This document shows, in pieces, positions 16,958 to 24,643 of a DNA stretch of 64,000 nt. The stretch is from Burkholderiales bacterium (GTDB lineage Bacteria > Pseudomonadota > Gammaproteobacteria > Burkholderiales > Burkholderiaceae_C): positions 1 to 64,000 of the forward strand of contig JAUVWL010000019.1 in the NCBI GenBank assembly GCA_030604135.1. The letters are read 5' to 3'. Under the pieces are notes generated by a model. The model searched no databases. It was not told where the DNA came from and was given only the letters and a program-made list of their open reading frames with translations. The position numbers were made by a program, and so were the translations under genes. How positions within the stretch are numbered: the first letter of the stretch is position 1; each line of letters begins with the position of its first letter.

Positions 16958-19383
16958 CCACAACTCCCCAGGTGACCGCACGAGGTGCAGTAGTCACAGC
17001 CGTCCTTGCGGATCATCGCGTGGGCGCCGCACTCCGGACACTTCTTGCCCGCCATCACACCCGAAGGCATGCCGCTGAGTTCAGGCATGGCGGTCGCGTG
17101 CTGGACCGGCGTCGAGGTCTGGGCGCGGCGGGCCAGGATGTTCTGCAGCGCAAAAGCAATCGCCGCCACCTCCGAGTCGTGCCACATCGGCACATGGGTG
17201 CCGTCGGCCTTTTCGTAGGTGCCCAGGCGCACCGGTCCGCGGTCCCAGGCGACCTTGCGCATGTCGCGCAGCGCCCGCTCCAGGAAACCGCCTCGCGCCG
17301 CCAGCGACAGCATGCGCATGGTGGAGGTGATCCACTGCTGCGACTCGCCGCTCTGCCCCACCGGCATGAAGAATTCGATGGCGCGCTCGACCGTGCCCGT
17401 GCCATCGGCCGTGGGCACCGGCAGGAAGGAGACGATGATGTACAGCGTCTTGTGTCCTTCCTGGGTCCAGTACTCGATCTTGTCGGCCACGGCCGACAGC
17501 GCGCCCTTGGGACGGCTTTCGATGACGGTGCGCATGGGGTCCACCGGTGCCACGGCAGGCGCGGTCTCGGCTTTGACCTCGGGCGTGCCGGTGTCCAGCA
17601 CCGAGCCCAGGATGTGGTTGGGCCGGTAGGTGGCCAGGCCCTTGAGGTGGGCCCGCCAGGCCTGCTGGTACAGGCCCTTGAAGTCCTCGTAGGGGTAATC
17701 GGCCGGCACATTGACCGTCTTGGAGATGGCCGTGTCCACAAAGGGCTGCACCGCCTCCATCATGGCGATGTGTTCGCCCGCGCTCATGGCCAGCGCATTG
17801 ACGAAATAGTCGGGCAACTGCTCAACGTCGCCACCGAGCTCACGGTACAGGCGCCAGGCGTGGTCTTCCACCGCGTACTCGCTGGTCGAGCCGTCGGACT
17901 CGCGCTTCTTGCGCCGGTAGGTCCAGGAGAACGGCGGCTCGATGCCGTTGGAGGCGTTGTCGGCAAAGGCCAGGCTGACGGTGCCGGTCGGGGCGATCGA
18001 CAGCAGGTGGCTGTTGCGGATGCCGTGCTGGCGGATGGCCTGGCGAATGGCCTCGGGCAGGCGGCTGGCGAAGGTGCCGGGCGCCAGGTAGCCGTTGGCC
18101 TCGAACTTCGGGAAGGCCCCCTTCTCCTGCGCCAGCGCGATCGAAGCACGGTAGGCCGCGTCGCGCATGTGCTCGGCGATCCTGGCGGCCATGACGCGCC
18201 CCTCCTGCCGGTCGTAGCGCAGGCACAGCATGGCCAGGGTGTTGCCCATGCCGGTGAAACCGACGCCGATGCGGCGCTTGGCCTGGGCCTCCTCGCGTTG
18301 CTGCTCCAGTGGCCAGAAGGTCAGATCCAGCACGTTGTCGAGTGCACGCACCTGGGTGGCCACCACCCGCTCGAAGGCATCGAAGTCGAATTCGGGCCGG
18401 CCGCCGATGCCGAAGGGGTTGCGCACGAAGCGCGTGAGGATGACGGGCCCCAGGTCGCAGCAGCCATAAGACGGTAATGGCTGCTCGCCGCATGGGTTGG
18501 TCGCCGCAATGCCCTCGCAGTAGCGCAGGTTGTTGTCCTCGTTGATGTGGTCGAGGAACAGGATGCCCGGCTCGGCAAAGTCGTAGGCCGACTTCATGAT
18601 GGTGTCCCACAGCTCGCGTGCCGCCAGGGTGCTGTAGACCCACAGACCGTCGGCGCGCTGGAAGGCGCCGCGCGCCAGCAGCTTGGCGCCGGGCCGGGCC
18701 TTGTGCACCAGCTCCCACGGGCCGTCGGCCGAGAGAGCCTCCATGAAGCTGTCCGGCACCCCGACCGAGACGTTGAAGTTGTTCCAGCGGCCGGGCGTGC
18801 GCTTGGCGGTGATGAACTCCATCACGTCGGGGTGGTCGATGCGCAGCACCCCCATCTGGGCGCCACGGCGCGCACCGGCGCTCTCCACCGTGGAGCAGCT
18901 CTGGTCGAACACGTTGATGTAGCTGCAGGGGCCCGAGGCCATGGAGGCCGTGCCCTTGACCTCGGCCCCTTTGGGACGGATGCGCGAGAAGTCGTAGCCG
19001 ACACCGCCGCCGCGGCGCATGGTCTCGGCGGCCTCGCGCAGGGCTTCGTAAATGCCGGGGTAGCCCTCGTCATCGAAACCCTGGATGCAGTCACCCACCG
19101 GCTGCACGAAGCAGTTGATGAGGGTGGCCTGGATGTCGGTGCCGGCCGCACTCATGATGCGTCCGGCACCGATGGCGCCGGCGTGCAGGTTGGCCAGGAA
19201 CTTCTGTTCCCATTCGGCTCGCAGCTCGTCTTTCTCGACCGAGGCCAGCGCACGCGCGACCCGTCGGTACAGGTCTTCGGCGCCGGTCTCGCCGGCCTTC
19301 AGGTATTTTTCGGCCAGCACGTCCTGGCTGATGGGCTGGGTGGCCGTCAGGTCGTGCGGGCGCATGGGGTGGTCTCGTTTCAT
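16954..19383 (-). CDS. nrdJ: Class II (adenosylcobalamin-dependent) ribonucleoside-diphosphate reductase
   Basis: An 809-residue class II ribonucleotide reductase, which makes deoxynucleotides with B12 and needs no oxygen. Active-site motif NPCGE is at residues 296-300, with Cys298 as the thiyl-radical residue; the first redox cysteine lies in TLINCFVQPVGD. Other landmarks: ETMRRGGGVGYDFSRIRPKG, SCSTVESAGARRGAQMGVLRIDHPD, APTGTVSLAFADNASNGIEPPF. The end carries a zinc-ribbon-like Cys cluster (CPECG, CDYCTSCG). Start ATG 19383 lies 13 bp after the nitronate monooxygenase-like gene. No nrdAB or nrdDG is nearby. No cobalamin riboswitch was seen. Confidence 0.93.
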   Translation of the reverse strand: MKRDHPMRPHDLTATQPISQDVLAEKYLKAGETGAEDLYRRVARALASVEKDELRAEWEQKFLANLHAGAIGAGRIMSAAGTDIQATLINCFVQPVGDCIQGFDDEGYPGIYEALREAAETMRRGGGVGYDFSRIRPKGAEVKGTASMASGPCSYINVFDQSCSTVESAGARRGAQMGVLRIDHPDVMEFITAKRTPGRWNNFNVSVGVPDSFMEALSADGPWELVHKARPGAKLLARGAFQRADGLWVYSTLAARELWDTIMKSAYDFAEPGILFLDHINEDNNLRYCEGIAATNPCGEQPLPSYGCCDLGPVILTRFVRNPFGIGGRPEFDFDAFERVVATQVRALDNVLDLTFWPLEQQREEAQAKRRIGVGFTGMGNTLAMLCLRYDRQEGRVMAARIAEHMRDAAYRASIALAQEKGAFPKFEANGYLAPGTFASRLPEAIRQAIRQHGIRNSHLLSIAPTGTVSLAFADNASNGIEPPFSWTYRRKKRESDGSTSEYAVEDHAWRLYRELGGDVEQLPDYFVNALAMSAGEHIAMMEAVQPFVDTAISKTVNVPADYPYEDFKGLYQQAWRAHLKGLATYRPNHILGSVLDTGTPEVKAETAPAVAPVDPMRTVIESRPKGALSAVADKIEYWTQEGHKTLYIIVSFLPVPTADGTGTVERAIEFFMPVGQSGESQQWITSTMRMLSLAARGGFLERALRDMRKVAWDRGPVRLGTYEKADGTHVPMWHDSEVAAIAFALQNILARRAQTSTPVQHATAMPELSGMPSGVMAGKKCPECGAHAMIRKDGCDYCTSCGHLGSCG

Positions 19384-19396
19384 GTCGTGATGCCTT

Positions 19397-20656
19397 TCAG
19401 AGGGCGGCAGCGGGACGGACCCCGGCCAACAGCCATTGCATCAGCTCATGAACGGAGCGGATCTCCCTGCCGAAGGGCAGTGTACCCGCGCCCCGGAAAA
19501 ACAGCCCCTTTTGCGCATCGCCTTCCAGGGCATGGCCGAGCTGCTGGTCGATGCAGAACTGGCCCATTTCCGGCTTGCCGTCGCGCAGCCCGCAATGCGC
19601 CAGGCAGTCGAAGGCCATGTTGCACTGCTTCTTCACGTGCGCCACCGCCTTGAGCTTGGGCTCGACGCGCAAATATTTGTCTAGCCAGGGCGTGCGCACC
19701 GCGCGCGCCGGCAGGCCGGCCACGCTGATGAACTCCACGATGTCCTCGGGCCGGGCCTCGGCCAGCACCTGCTTGAACACCGGGTCGGCGTCGCACTCTT
19801 CGGTGACGGCGAAAGCGGTGCCCAGCTGAACCGCACTGGCGCCCAGCCCCTGCAGGCGCAGGATGTCCTCGCGGCTGCTGATGCCGCCGGCTGCGATCAG
19901 CGGAATCCGGCCCTCGATACCGGCGCTGCGGAAGAATTCGAGCACCGCCGGGATCACGTTCTCGAAGTCGAAGCGGGTGTCCTGCAGGTCGGCCACCTTG
20001 GCCGCCCCCAGGTGTCCGCCGGCCAGGCGCGGGTGCTCGATGACCACCGCATCGGGCAGGCGGCCTTTCTTCTCCCATTTGCGCACCACCAGCTGCACCC
20101 CCCGCGCGTCGGACAGGATGGGAATCAGGGCGGTCCTGGGGTGGTCCTGCGCCAGCTCGGGCAGATCCAGCGGCAGGCCGGCACCCACCACAATGGCGTC
20201 GGCGCCGCTTTCCAGTGCCTGGCGCACATAGATGTCGTAGGCCGACAGCGCCTTCATGATGTTGACCGCGATCAGGCCACGCCCTTCGGCGATCTCGCGC
20301 GCGCGGCGGATTTCCCGGTCCAGGGCCACCAGATTGGCGGCGTCGATGCGCTGGCGGGCATCGGGTTCCTTGTCCAGGTGGGCGGTCTGCGCCATCAGGT
20401 CCGGGTGCAGGCGGCGCAGGTCGACCGACGAGACGGTGCCCACGGCCCCCAAGCTGGCCACCGTGCCGGCCAGCCGGCCGGCCGAGACCCCCACGCCCAT
20501 GCCGCCCTGCACCACCGGCACCAGCTCGCGACCGGCCAGGTTCCAGCTGCGCAAGCCACCTTGCTGGCTCAGCCCCAGCAACTGGGCGGCGCGGCGCGCC
20601 AGCGAGGCCGGCAGATCGGCCGCTGCCGCTTTCAGATTGTTCAATACGTGATCCAT
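19397..20656 (-). CDS. Nitronate monooxygenase-like FMN protein with C-terminal Cys cluster
   Basis: A protein of about 419 residues with the FMN-binding TIM barrel of the nitronate monooxygenase (2-nitropropane dioxygenase) family: VPVVQGGMGVGVSAGRLAGTVASLGAVGTVSS, ADAIVVGAGLPLDLPEL, PLIAAGGISSREDILRLQGLGASAVQLGTAF. It is longer than usual. The last 90 residues hold a conserved-looking cluster KKQCNMAFDCLAHCGLRDG..FCIDQQ (Cys-x5-Cys-x3-Cys and one more), which could hold an Fe-S centre. Start is uncertain: ATG 20656 or 20668. It is the first gene of the six-gene operon with nrdJ, nnrS and hemerythrin. Nitroalkane oxidation is only one possibility. Confidence 0.75.
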   Translation of the reverse strand: MDHVLNNLKAAAADLPASLARRAAQLLGLSQQGGLRSWNLAGRELVPVVQGGMGVGVSAGRLAGTVASLGAVGTVSSVDLRRLHPDLMAQTAHLDKEPDARQRIDAANLVALDREIRRAREIAEGRGLIAVNIMKALSAYDIYVRQALESGADAIVVGAGLPLDLPELAQDHPRTALIPILSDARGVQLVVRKWEKKGRLPDAVVIEHPRLAGGHLGAAKVADLQDTRFDFENVIPAVLEFFRSAGIEGRIPLIAAGGISSREDILRLQGLGASAVQLGTAFAVTEECDADPVFKQVLAEARPEDIVEFISVAGLPARAVRTPWLDKYLRVEPKLKAVAHVKKQCNMAFDCLAHCGLRDGKPEMGQFCIDQQLGHALEGDAQKGLFFRGAGTLPFGREIRSVHELMQWLLAGVRPAAAL

Positions 20657-20704
20657 GCTTGAGTCCATCGAGTTCACGGCCCAATGCCGTCGGGGGAGGC
20701 TAAC

Positions 20705-20738
20705 CAAGGTGGCCCGAAACCACCTTGTGATGGGTCAA
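20705..20738 (-). promoter_or_regulatory. Hairpin and FNR/DNR-like site upstream of the nitronate monooxygenase-nrdJ operon
   Basis: A perfect 8-bp inverted repeat CAAGGTGG/CCACCTTG with 7-base loop (20705-20727) overlaps TTGTGATGGGTCAA (20725-20738), which resembles the FNR/DNR pattern TTGAT-N4-(A/G)TCAA in one half (GTCAA) and only partly in the other. It lies about 70-80 bp before the first gene. An anaerobic or NO-responsive promoter here would suit the operon; the match is weak. Confidence 0.3.
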
Positions 20739-20770
20739 GATCGGGCCAGCGAACCGGTGAAGATGGTGTC

Positions 20771-20800
20771 ATAAAGTCGCCAAATGAATGTTTCGGCGAC
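20771..20800 (-). terminator. Possible terminator at the end of the nar operon
   Basis: On the minus strand, GTCGCC (20800-20795), a 13-base loop, GGCGAC (20781-20776) and then TTTAT (20775-20771), located 15 bp past the ppiC stop. The stem is short and the T run weak, so partial read-through into the next operon is possible. Confidence 0.4.
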
Positions 20801-20814
20801 ATTTTCAGTGGTAT

Positions 20815-21648
20815 TCATTGGACCAGGGGCGAGGTTGCTCCCTCCAGTTCGACGCCCTCCACCGTCGCCTCGCCCACCAGCAATTGCAGGTACTGGCGCA
20901 GGGCCGTGGTCCTCGACTGCAGCGACAGACGGGCTGCGATGCGCTCCTGCACCTCTTCGAAGCTCGGCAGCTGGCCCTTGCGGCGTCCCAGCACCTCGAT
21001 GATGTGCAACCCGAAGCGCGTGTGCACCAGGCGCGGATGCACCCCCATGCCCCAGCGCGAATCGCTCTGGAAGAACAGCTCGTTGGCCAGTTCGGGCGCG
21101 CAGTCCTCGGGCGTGACCCAGCCCAGGTCGCCGCCCTGGGCGCTGGACGGGCAGTTCGACAGATCGGCCGCCAGCTGCTCGAAGCGGCCTGGTGGAACGT
21201 CTTTTCGGGCCAGCTCCAGCAATGCCGCTTCCGCGCGCTGCGACAAGGCGTGGACGTTCACGCCCGGCGTCACCGCGAACAGGATGTGGCGCACATGCAG
21301 GGCCTGGCCGACGATGAAGTGCGGCCTGTTGGCTTCGTAGTGGCGCCGGCACTCCTCTTGCGTGGGCGCGGGTGTGCGCACCTCGTCGTCGGTCATGGCC
21401 TCGATGACATGGCGATCGGCCTCGCCCAGCTCGGGCGCCAGCAGACCGGTGTACCGGGGCAGCAGGCCCAGCTTGACCGCGCGCTGACGCAGGACCTCGG
21501 CCAGGGCGCGTTCCCGCAAGGCCTCGGCCTCGACGTGTTCACCCGGCTCGTGCAAGGCGATGCCATTGACACTGGCCGGAACGATCTGGCGCTGGCCGGC
21601 GCAGGCACAGTGGTCGCTGCCGCAGCCTGGGTTGATTGCTGTGTTCAC
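20815..21648 (-). CDS. PpiC-type peptidyl-prolyl isomerase of the nar operon
   Basis: A 277-residue protein with a parvulin (PpiC) domain in the C-terminal half: LHVRHILFAVTPG, CPSSAQGGDLGWV, ELFFQSDSRWGMGVHPRLVHTRFGLHIIEVLGR. No signal peptide; the N-terminus is Cys-rich (CGSDHCACAG). GTG 21648 is the start: it follows GAGGAG and lies 16 bp past the narI stop; the longer frame upstream is inside narI. A parvulin gene after narI occurs in other denitrifiers and is thought to help nitrate reductase assembly. Being cytoplasmic, it could assist NarG or NarH folding with NarJ. Confidence 0.85.
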   Translation of the reverse strand: MNTAINPGCGSDHCACAGQRQIVPASVNGIALHEPGEHVEAEALRERALAEVLRQRAVKLGLLPRYTGLLAPELGEADRHVIEAMTDDEVRTPAPTQEECRRHYEANRPHFIVGQALHVRHILFAVTPGVNVHALSQRAEAALLELARKDVPPGRFEQLAADLSNCPSSAQGGDLGWVTPEDCAPELANELFFQSDSRWGMGVHPRLVHTRFGLHIIEVLGRRKGQLPSFEEVQERIAARLSLQSRTTALRQYLQLLVGEATVEGVELEGATSPLVQ

Positions 21649-21664
21649 GCTCCGTCTCCTCAGT

Positions 21665-22390
21665 TCAGTTCGACGCGGGGCCCTGCTGGCCTGCGGCGGG
21701 CTTGAGGCCCAGCTTGCGGCTGCGGACCACCTGGTAGGGACGGAACACATAGGCCAGCGTGCCGAAACCGCTCCACACATGGACCAGGCGGCTGAACGGG
21801 AACAGCAGGAAGATGGTCATGCCCAGCACCAGGTGCACCAGGTAGACCCAGTCCAGATCGGCGATCAGGGCTGCATTGGGGTTGAAGGTGAAGATGCCCT
21901 GTGCCCAGGCCGAGAGCTGCAGCATGACCTGGCCGTCGGAGTGCCCGTAGGAGAACGGCAGTGTCACCAGACCCAGCACCAGCTGCACCCACAACACGAT
22001 CAGGATGAACAGGTCGGTGCGGTGGCTGGTCAGCCGGATGCGCGGATCAAAAATCCGGCGATGCAACAGCATGGTCAGGCCGATGAAGCAGATGACACCC
22101 GCGATACCACCAGCCACCACGGCGATCATCTGTTTCTGCCCGGCAGTGATGAAGGGCTCGTACACGAAATGCGGCGTGAGCAGACCGACTGTGTGCCCGA
22201 AGAACAGGAACAGGATGCCGATATGGAACAGGTTGCTGCCCCATTTGAGCTGCGCCTTGCGCAGCAGCTGCGAGGAATCGGTCTTCCATGTGTACTGGTC
22301 GCGGTCGAAACGCGCCAGACTGCCCATCAGGAAGACCGTGAGGCAGATGTAGGGATAGACGTTGAACAGGAAGTTGTGCAGCGTGTTCAT
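21665..22390 (-). CDS. narI: Respiratory nitrate reductase, gamma (cytochrome b) subunit
   Basis: A 241-residue membrane subunit of NarGHI with five predicted helices. It oxidises quinol at the periplasmic side and passes electrons through two b haems to NarH. Landmarks: MNTLHNFLFNVYPYICLTVFLMGSLARFDRDQYTWKTDSSQLL, LFHIGILFLFFGHTVGLL with a haem-ligand His, and VYLVHLVLGMTIFLLFPFSRLVHVWS with two more. Its ATG overlaps the narJ stop (ATGA), and a ppiC gene follows at 16 bp. Confidence 0.95.
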   Translation of the reverse strand: MNTLHNFLFNVYPYICLTVFLMGSLARFDRDQYTWKTDSSQLLRKAQLKWGSNLFHIGILFLFFGHTVGLLTPHFVYEPFITAGQKQMIAVVAGGIAGVICFIGLTMLLHRRIFDPRIRLTSHRTDLFILIVLWVQLVLGLVTLPFSYGHSDGQVMLQLSAWAQGIFTFNPNAALIADLDWVYLVHLVLGMTIFLLFPFSRLVHVWSGFGTLAYVFRPYQVVRSRKLGLKPAAGQQGPASN

Positions 22391-23079
22391 GCCTGCGCTC
22401 CTTGGGTATGAGAGTTCTTCACGATGCGGATCGGTTGAGGCTGGCCCGGCTTCGCCTGCCCTTCGGTGGAACAGCCGCCGAACACCTCGGGCTCGGCCCA
22501 GCTCTCATCGAGCTCGGGTTCCGGGGCCACGGTGACGGCCTCGGCTTTTTCGCCCGAGAGTTCGAGCACCGCCGCCAGCACGCTGGCGTAGGGACTCTGG
22601 CGCTTGAGCAGGGCGCTGAAGATCACGCGCACGATGTGAGCGGTCTCGGCCAGGAACTCGCGCGCCTGCAGCGGCGGCTGGGTGGAAGCGAACTCCAGCA
22701 GCACCGGCAGGTGGTCGGGCAGCTCTTCGGGGCCCAGGTAGAGGCCGGCCTTTTCATAGGTCTGGATCAGATCGATCATGGCAGGACCGCGGTCACGGCT
22801 GTCGCCGTGCACATGCTCGAACAGATGCAGCGCGGTGCTGCGGCCGCGGTCGAACAGTTCCACGTACTCTGACTCGACCTGCAACGCCGGCAGGCTGCCC
22901 AGGCGCTTCAGCAGCGCCTGCAGTTCGTCCAGGCGCTCGGGCGACAGGGCGGCCTCGCTGAGGAGCGCATCGGACATCTCCGCCAGGTGGGCACGGAACG
23001 GCGCATCCGGGTAGCGCAGCAAGTGGGCCAGCACCCGCAGTGTCAGGCGCATGGTCTTGGGGGGTTGGGCAAACCACAT
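22387..23079 (-). CDS. narJ: Nitrate reductase assembly chaperone NarJ
   Basis: A 230-residue cytoplasmic chaperone needed for molybdenum-cofactor insertion and membrane attachment of NarGH; it is not part of the final enzyme. Landmarks are LRVLAHLLRYPDAPFRAHLAEM near the start and the family signature YVELFDRGRSTALHLFEHVHGDSRDRGPAMIDL. The C-terminal 50 residues are acidic and poorly conserved. It starts three bases after the narH stop and its stop overlaps narI, fitting co-translation. Confidence 0.93.
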   Translation of the reverse strand: MWFAQPPKTMRLTLRVLAHLLRYPDAPFRAHLAEMSDALLSEAALSPERLDELQALLKRLGSLPALQVESEYVELFDRGRSTALHLFEHVHGDSRDRGPAMIDLIQTYEKAGLYLGPEELPDHLPVLLEFASTQPPLQAREFLAETAHIVRVIFSALLKRQSPYASVLAAVLELSGEKAEAVTVAPEPELDESWAEPEVFGGCSTEGQAKPGQPQPIRIVKNSHTQGAQA

Positions 23080-23082
23080 GGC

Positions 23083-24615
23083 TCAGGCCTCCACCTTGAT
23101 GGGAATGGTGCGTTTCTTTTCGCTGCCGAACAGGCTGGTTTCGGTCACGCCTTCCGAGCAGCCGTTGCCGAAGCTGAAGCCGCAGCCACCACGCACGTTG
23201 AACGCGTTTTCGGCGTACTCGCGGTGGGTGGTCGGAATCACGAAGCGGTCTTCGTAGTTGGCAATGGCCATCACGTGGTACATCTCCTCGACCTGGGCCC
23301 GGGTCAGTCCGGTCTGCTCCAGAACCTGCACGTTGTCCACGCCGTCCACGTGCTTGCTGCGCTGGAAGGCGCGCATGGCCAGCATGCGCTCCAGGGCATT
23401 GACCACCGGCACGGTGTCACCGGCGGTCAGCAGGTTGGCCAGGTATTTGACCGGGATGCGCAGCTGCGACACGTCGGGAATCTCGCCATTGATGCCGACC
23501 TGGCCGGCGTTGGCGGCCGCCGAAATCGGCGACAGCGGCGGCACGTACCAGACCATGGGCAGCGTGCGGTATTCCGGGTGCAGGGGCAGCGCGACCTTCC
23601 AGTCCACCGCCATCTTGTAGACCGGGCTGTTGCGCGCCGCTTCCAGCCAGGCCTCGGGAATGCCGTCGGCGCGGGCCTGGGCGATCACCTTGGGATCGTG
23701 CGGGTTCAGGAAGATGTCGAGCTGCGCCTGGTACAGATCGGTCTCGCGCTCGACACTGGCCGCCTCGGCGATGCGGTCGGCATCATAGAGCAGCACACCC
23801 AGGTAGCGGATGCGGCCGACGCAGGTCTCGGAGCAGACCGTGGGCTGCCCGGCCTCGAGGCGCGGGTAGCAGAAGATGCACTTCTCGGCCTTGCCGCTCT
23901 TCCAGTTGTAATAGATCTTCTTGTAGGGGCAGCCGCTGACACACATGCGCCAGCCACGGCATTTGTCCTGGTCGATCAGCACGATGCCGTCTTCCTCGCG
24001 CTTGTAGATCGAGCCCGACGGGCAGGACGCCACGCACGCCGGGTTCAGACAGTGCTCGCACAGGCGCGGCAGGTACATCATGAAGGTGTTCTCGAACTCA
24101 CCGACCATGGCCTTCTGCGCCGCCTCGAAGCCATCGAAGTTGGCGTCCTTGCTGCGCTTGCTGAACTCGCCGCCCAGGATCTCTTCCCAGTTGGGGCCCC
24201 ATTCGATCTTTTCCATTCGGGCACCGGTGATCAGCGAGCGCGGCCGCGCAGTCGGCGCGTGCTTCATCTCGGGTGCCGACTGCAGGTGGTCGTAGTCGAA
24301 GGTGAAGGGTTCGTAGTAGTCGTCGATCTGCGGCAGGTTCGGGTTGGCGAAGATCTTCATCAGCAGCGACCACTTGCCGCCCTGCTTGGGAACGATGGAA
24401 CCGTCGGCCTTGCGGATCCAGCCGCCGTTCCACTTGTCCTGGTTCTCCCACTCCTTCGGGTAGCCGATGCCCGGCTTGGACTCGACGTTGTTGAACCAGG
24501 CGTATTCGACGCCGGGACGGCTGGTCCAGACGTTCTTGCAGGTCACCGAGCAGGTGTGGCAGCCGATGCACTTGTCCAGGTTGAGGACCATGCCGATCTG
24601 AGCGCGTACTTTCAT
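23083..24615 (-). CDS. narH: Respiratory nitrate reductase, beta (Fe-S) subunit
   Basis: A 510-residue electron-transfer subunit carrying one 3Fe-4S and three 4Fe-4S clusters. Cys groups in order: CIGCHTCSVTCKNVW (residues about 16-30), CEHCLNPACVASCPSG, DKCRGWRMCVSGCPYKK (Trp in place of one Cys, as expected for the 3Fe-4S cluster), and CIFCYPRLE..CSETCVGR. The C-terminal domain is complete. Start ATG 24615 lies 28 bp after narG. Confidence 0.96.
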   Translation of the reverse strand: MKVRAQIGMVLNLDKCIGCHTCSVTCKNVWTSRPGVEYAWFNNVESKPGIGYPKEWENQDKWNGGWIRKADGSIVPKQGGKWSLLMKIFANPNLPQIDDYYEPFTFDYDHLQSAPEMKHAPTARPRSLITGARMEKIEWGPNWEEILGGEFSKRSKDANFDGFEAAQKAMVGEFENTFMMYLPRLCEHCLNPACVASCPSGSIYKREEDGIVLIDQDKCRGWRMCVSGCPYKKIYYNWKSGKAEKCIFCYPRLEAGQPTVCSETCVGRIRYLGVLLYDADRIAEAASVERETDLYQAQLDIFLNPHDPKVIAQARADGIPEAWLEAARNSPVYKMAVDWKVALPLHPEYRTLPMVWYVPPLSPISAAANAGQVGINGEIPDVSQLRIPVKYLANLLTAGDTVPVVNALERMLAMRAFQRSKHVDGVDNVQVLEQTGLTRAQVEEMYHVMAIANYEDRFVIPTTHREYAENAFNVRGGCGFSFGNGCSEGVTETSLFGSEKKRTIPIKVEA

Positions 24616-24643
24616 CGCATTACTCCTTGTCTTTGTGTCGGGC

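Noticed and set aside
16954..19383. A cobalamin riboswitch for the B12-dependent reductase
   Set aside because: The gene is internal to an operon with a 13-bp gap upstream, and no B12-box-like sequence was seen before the operon.
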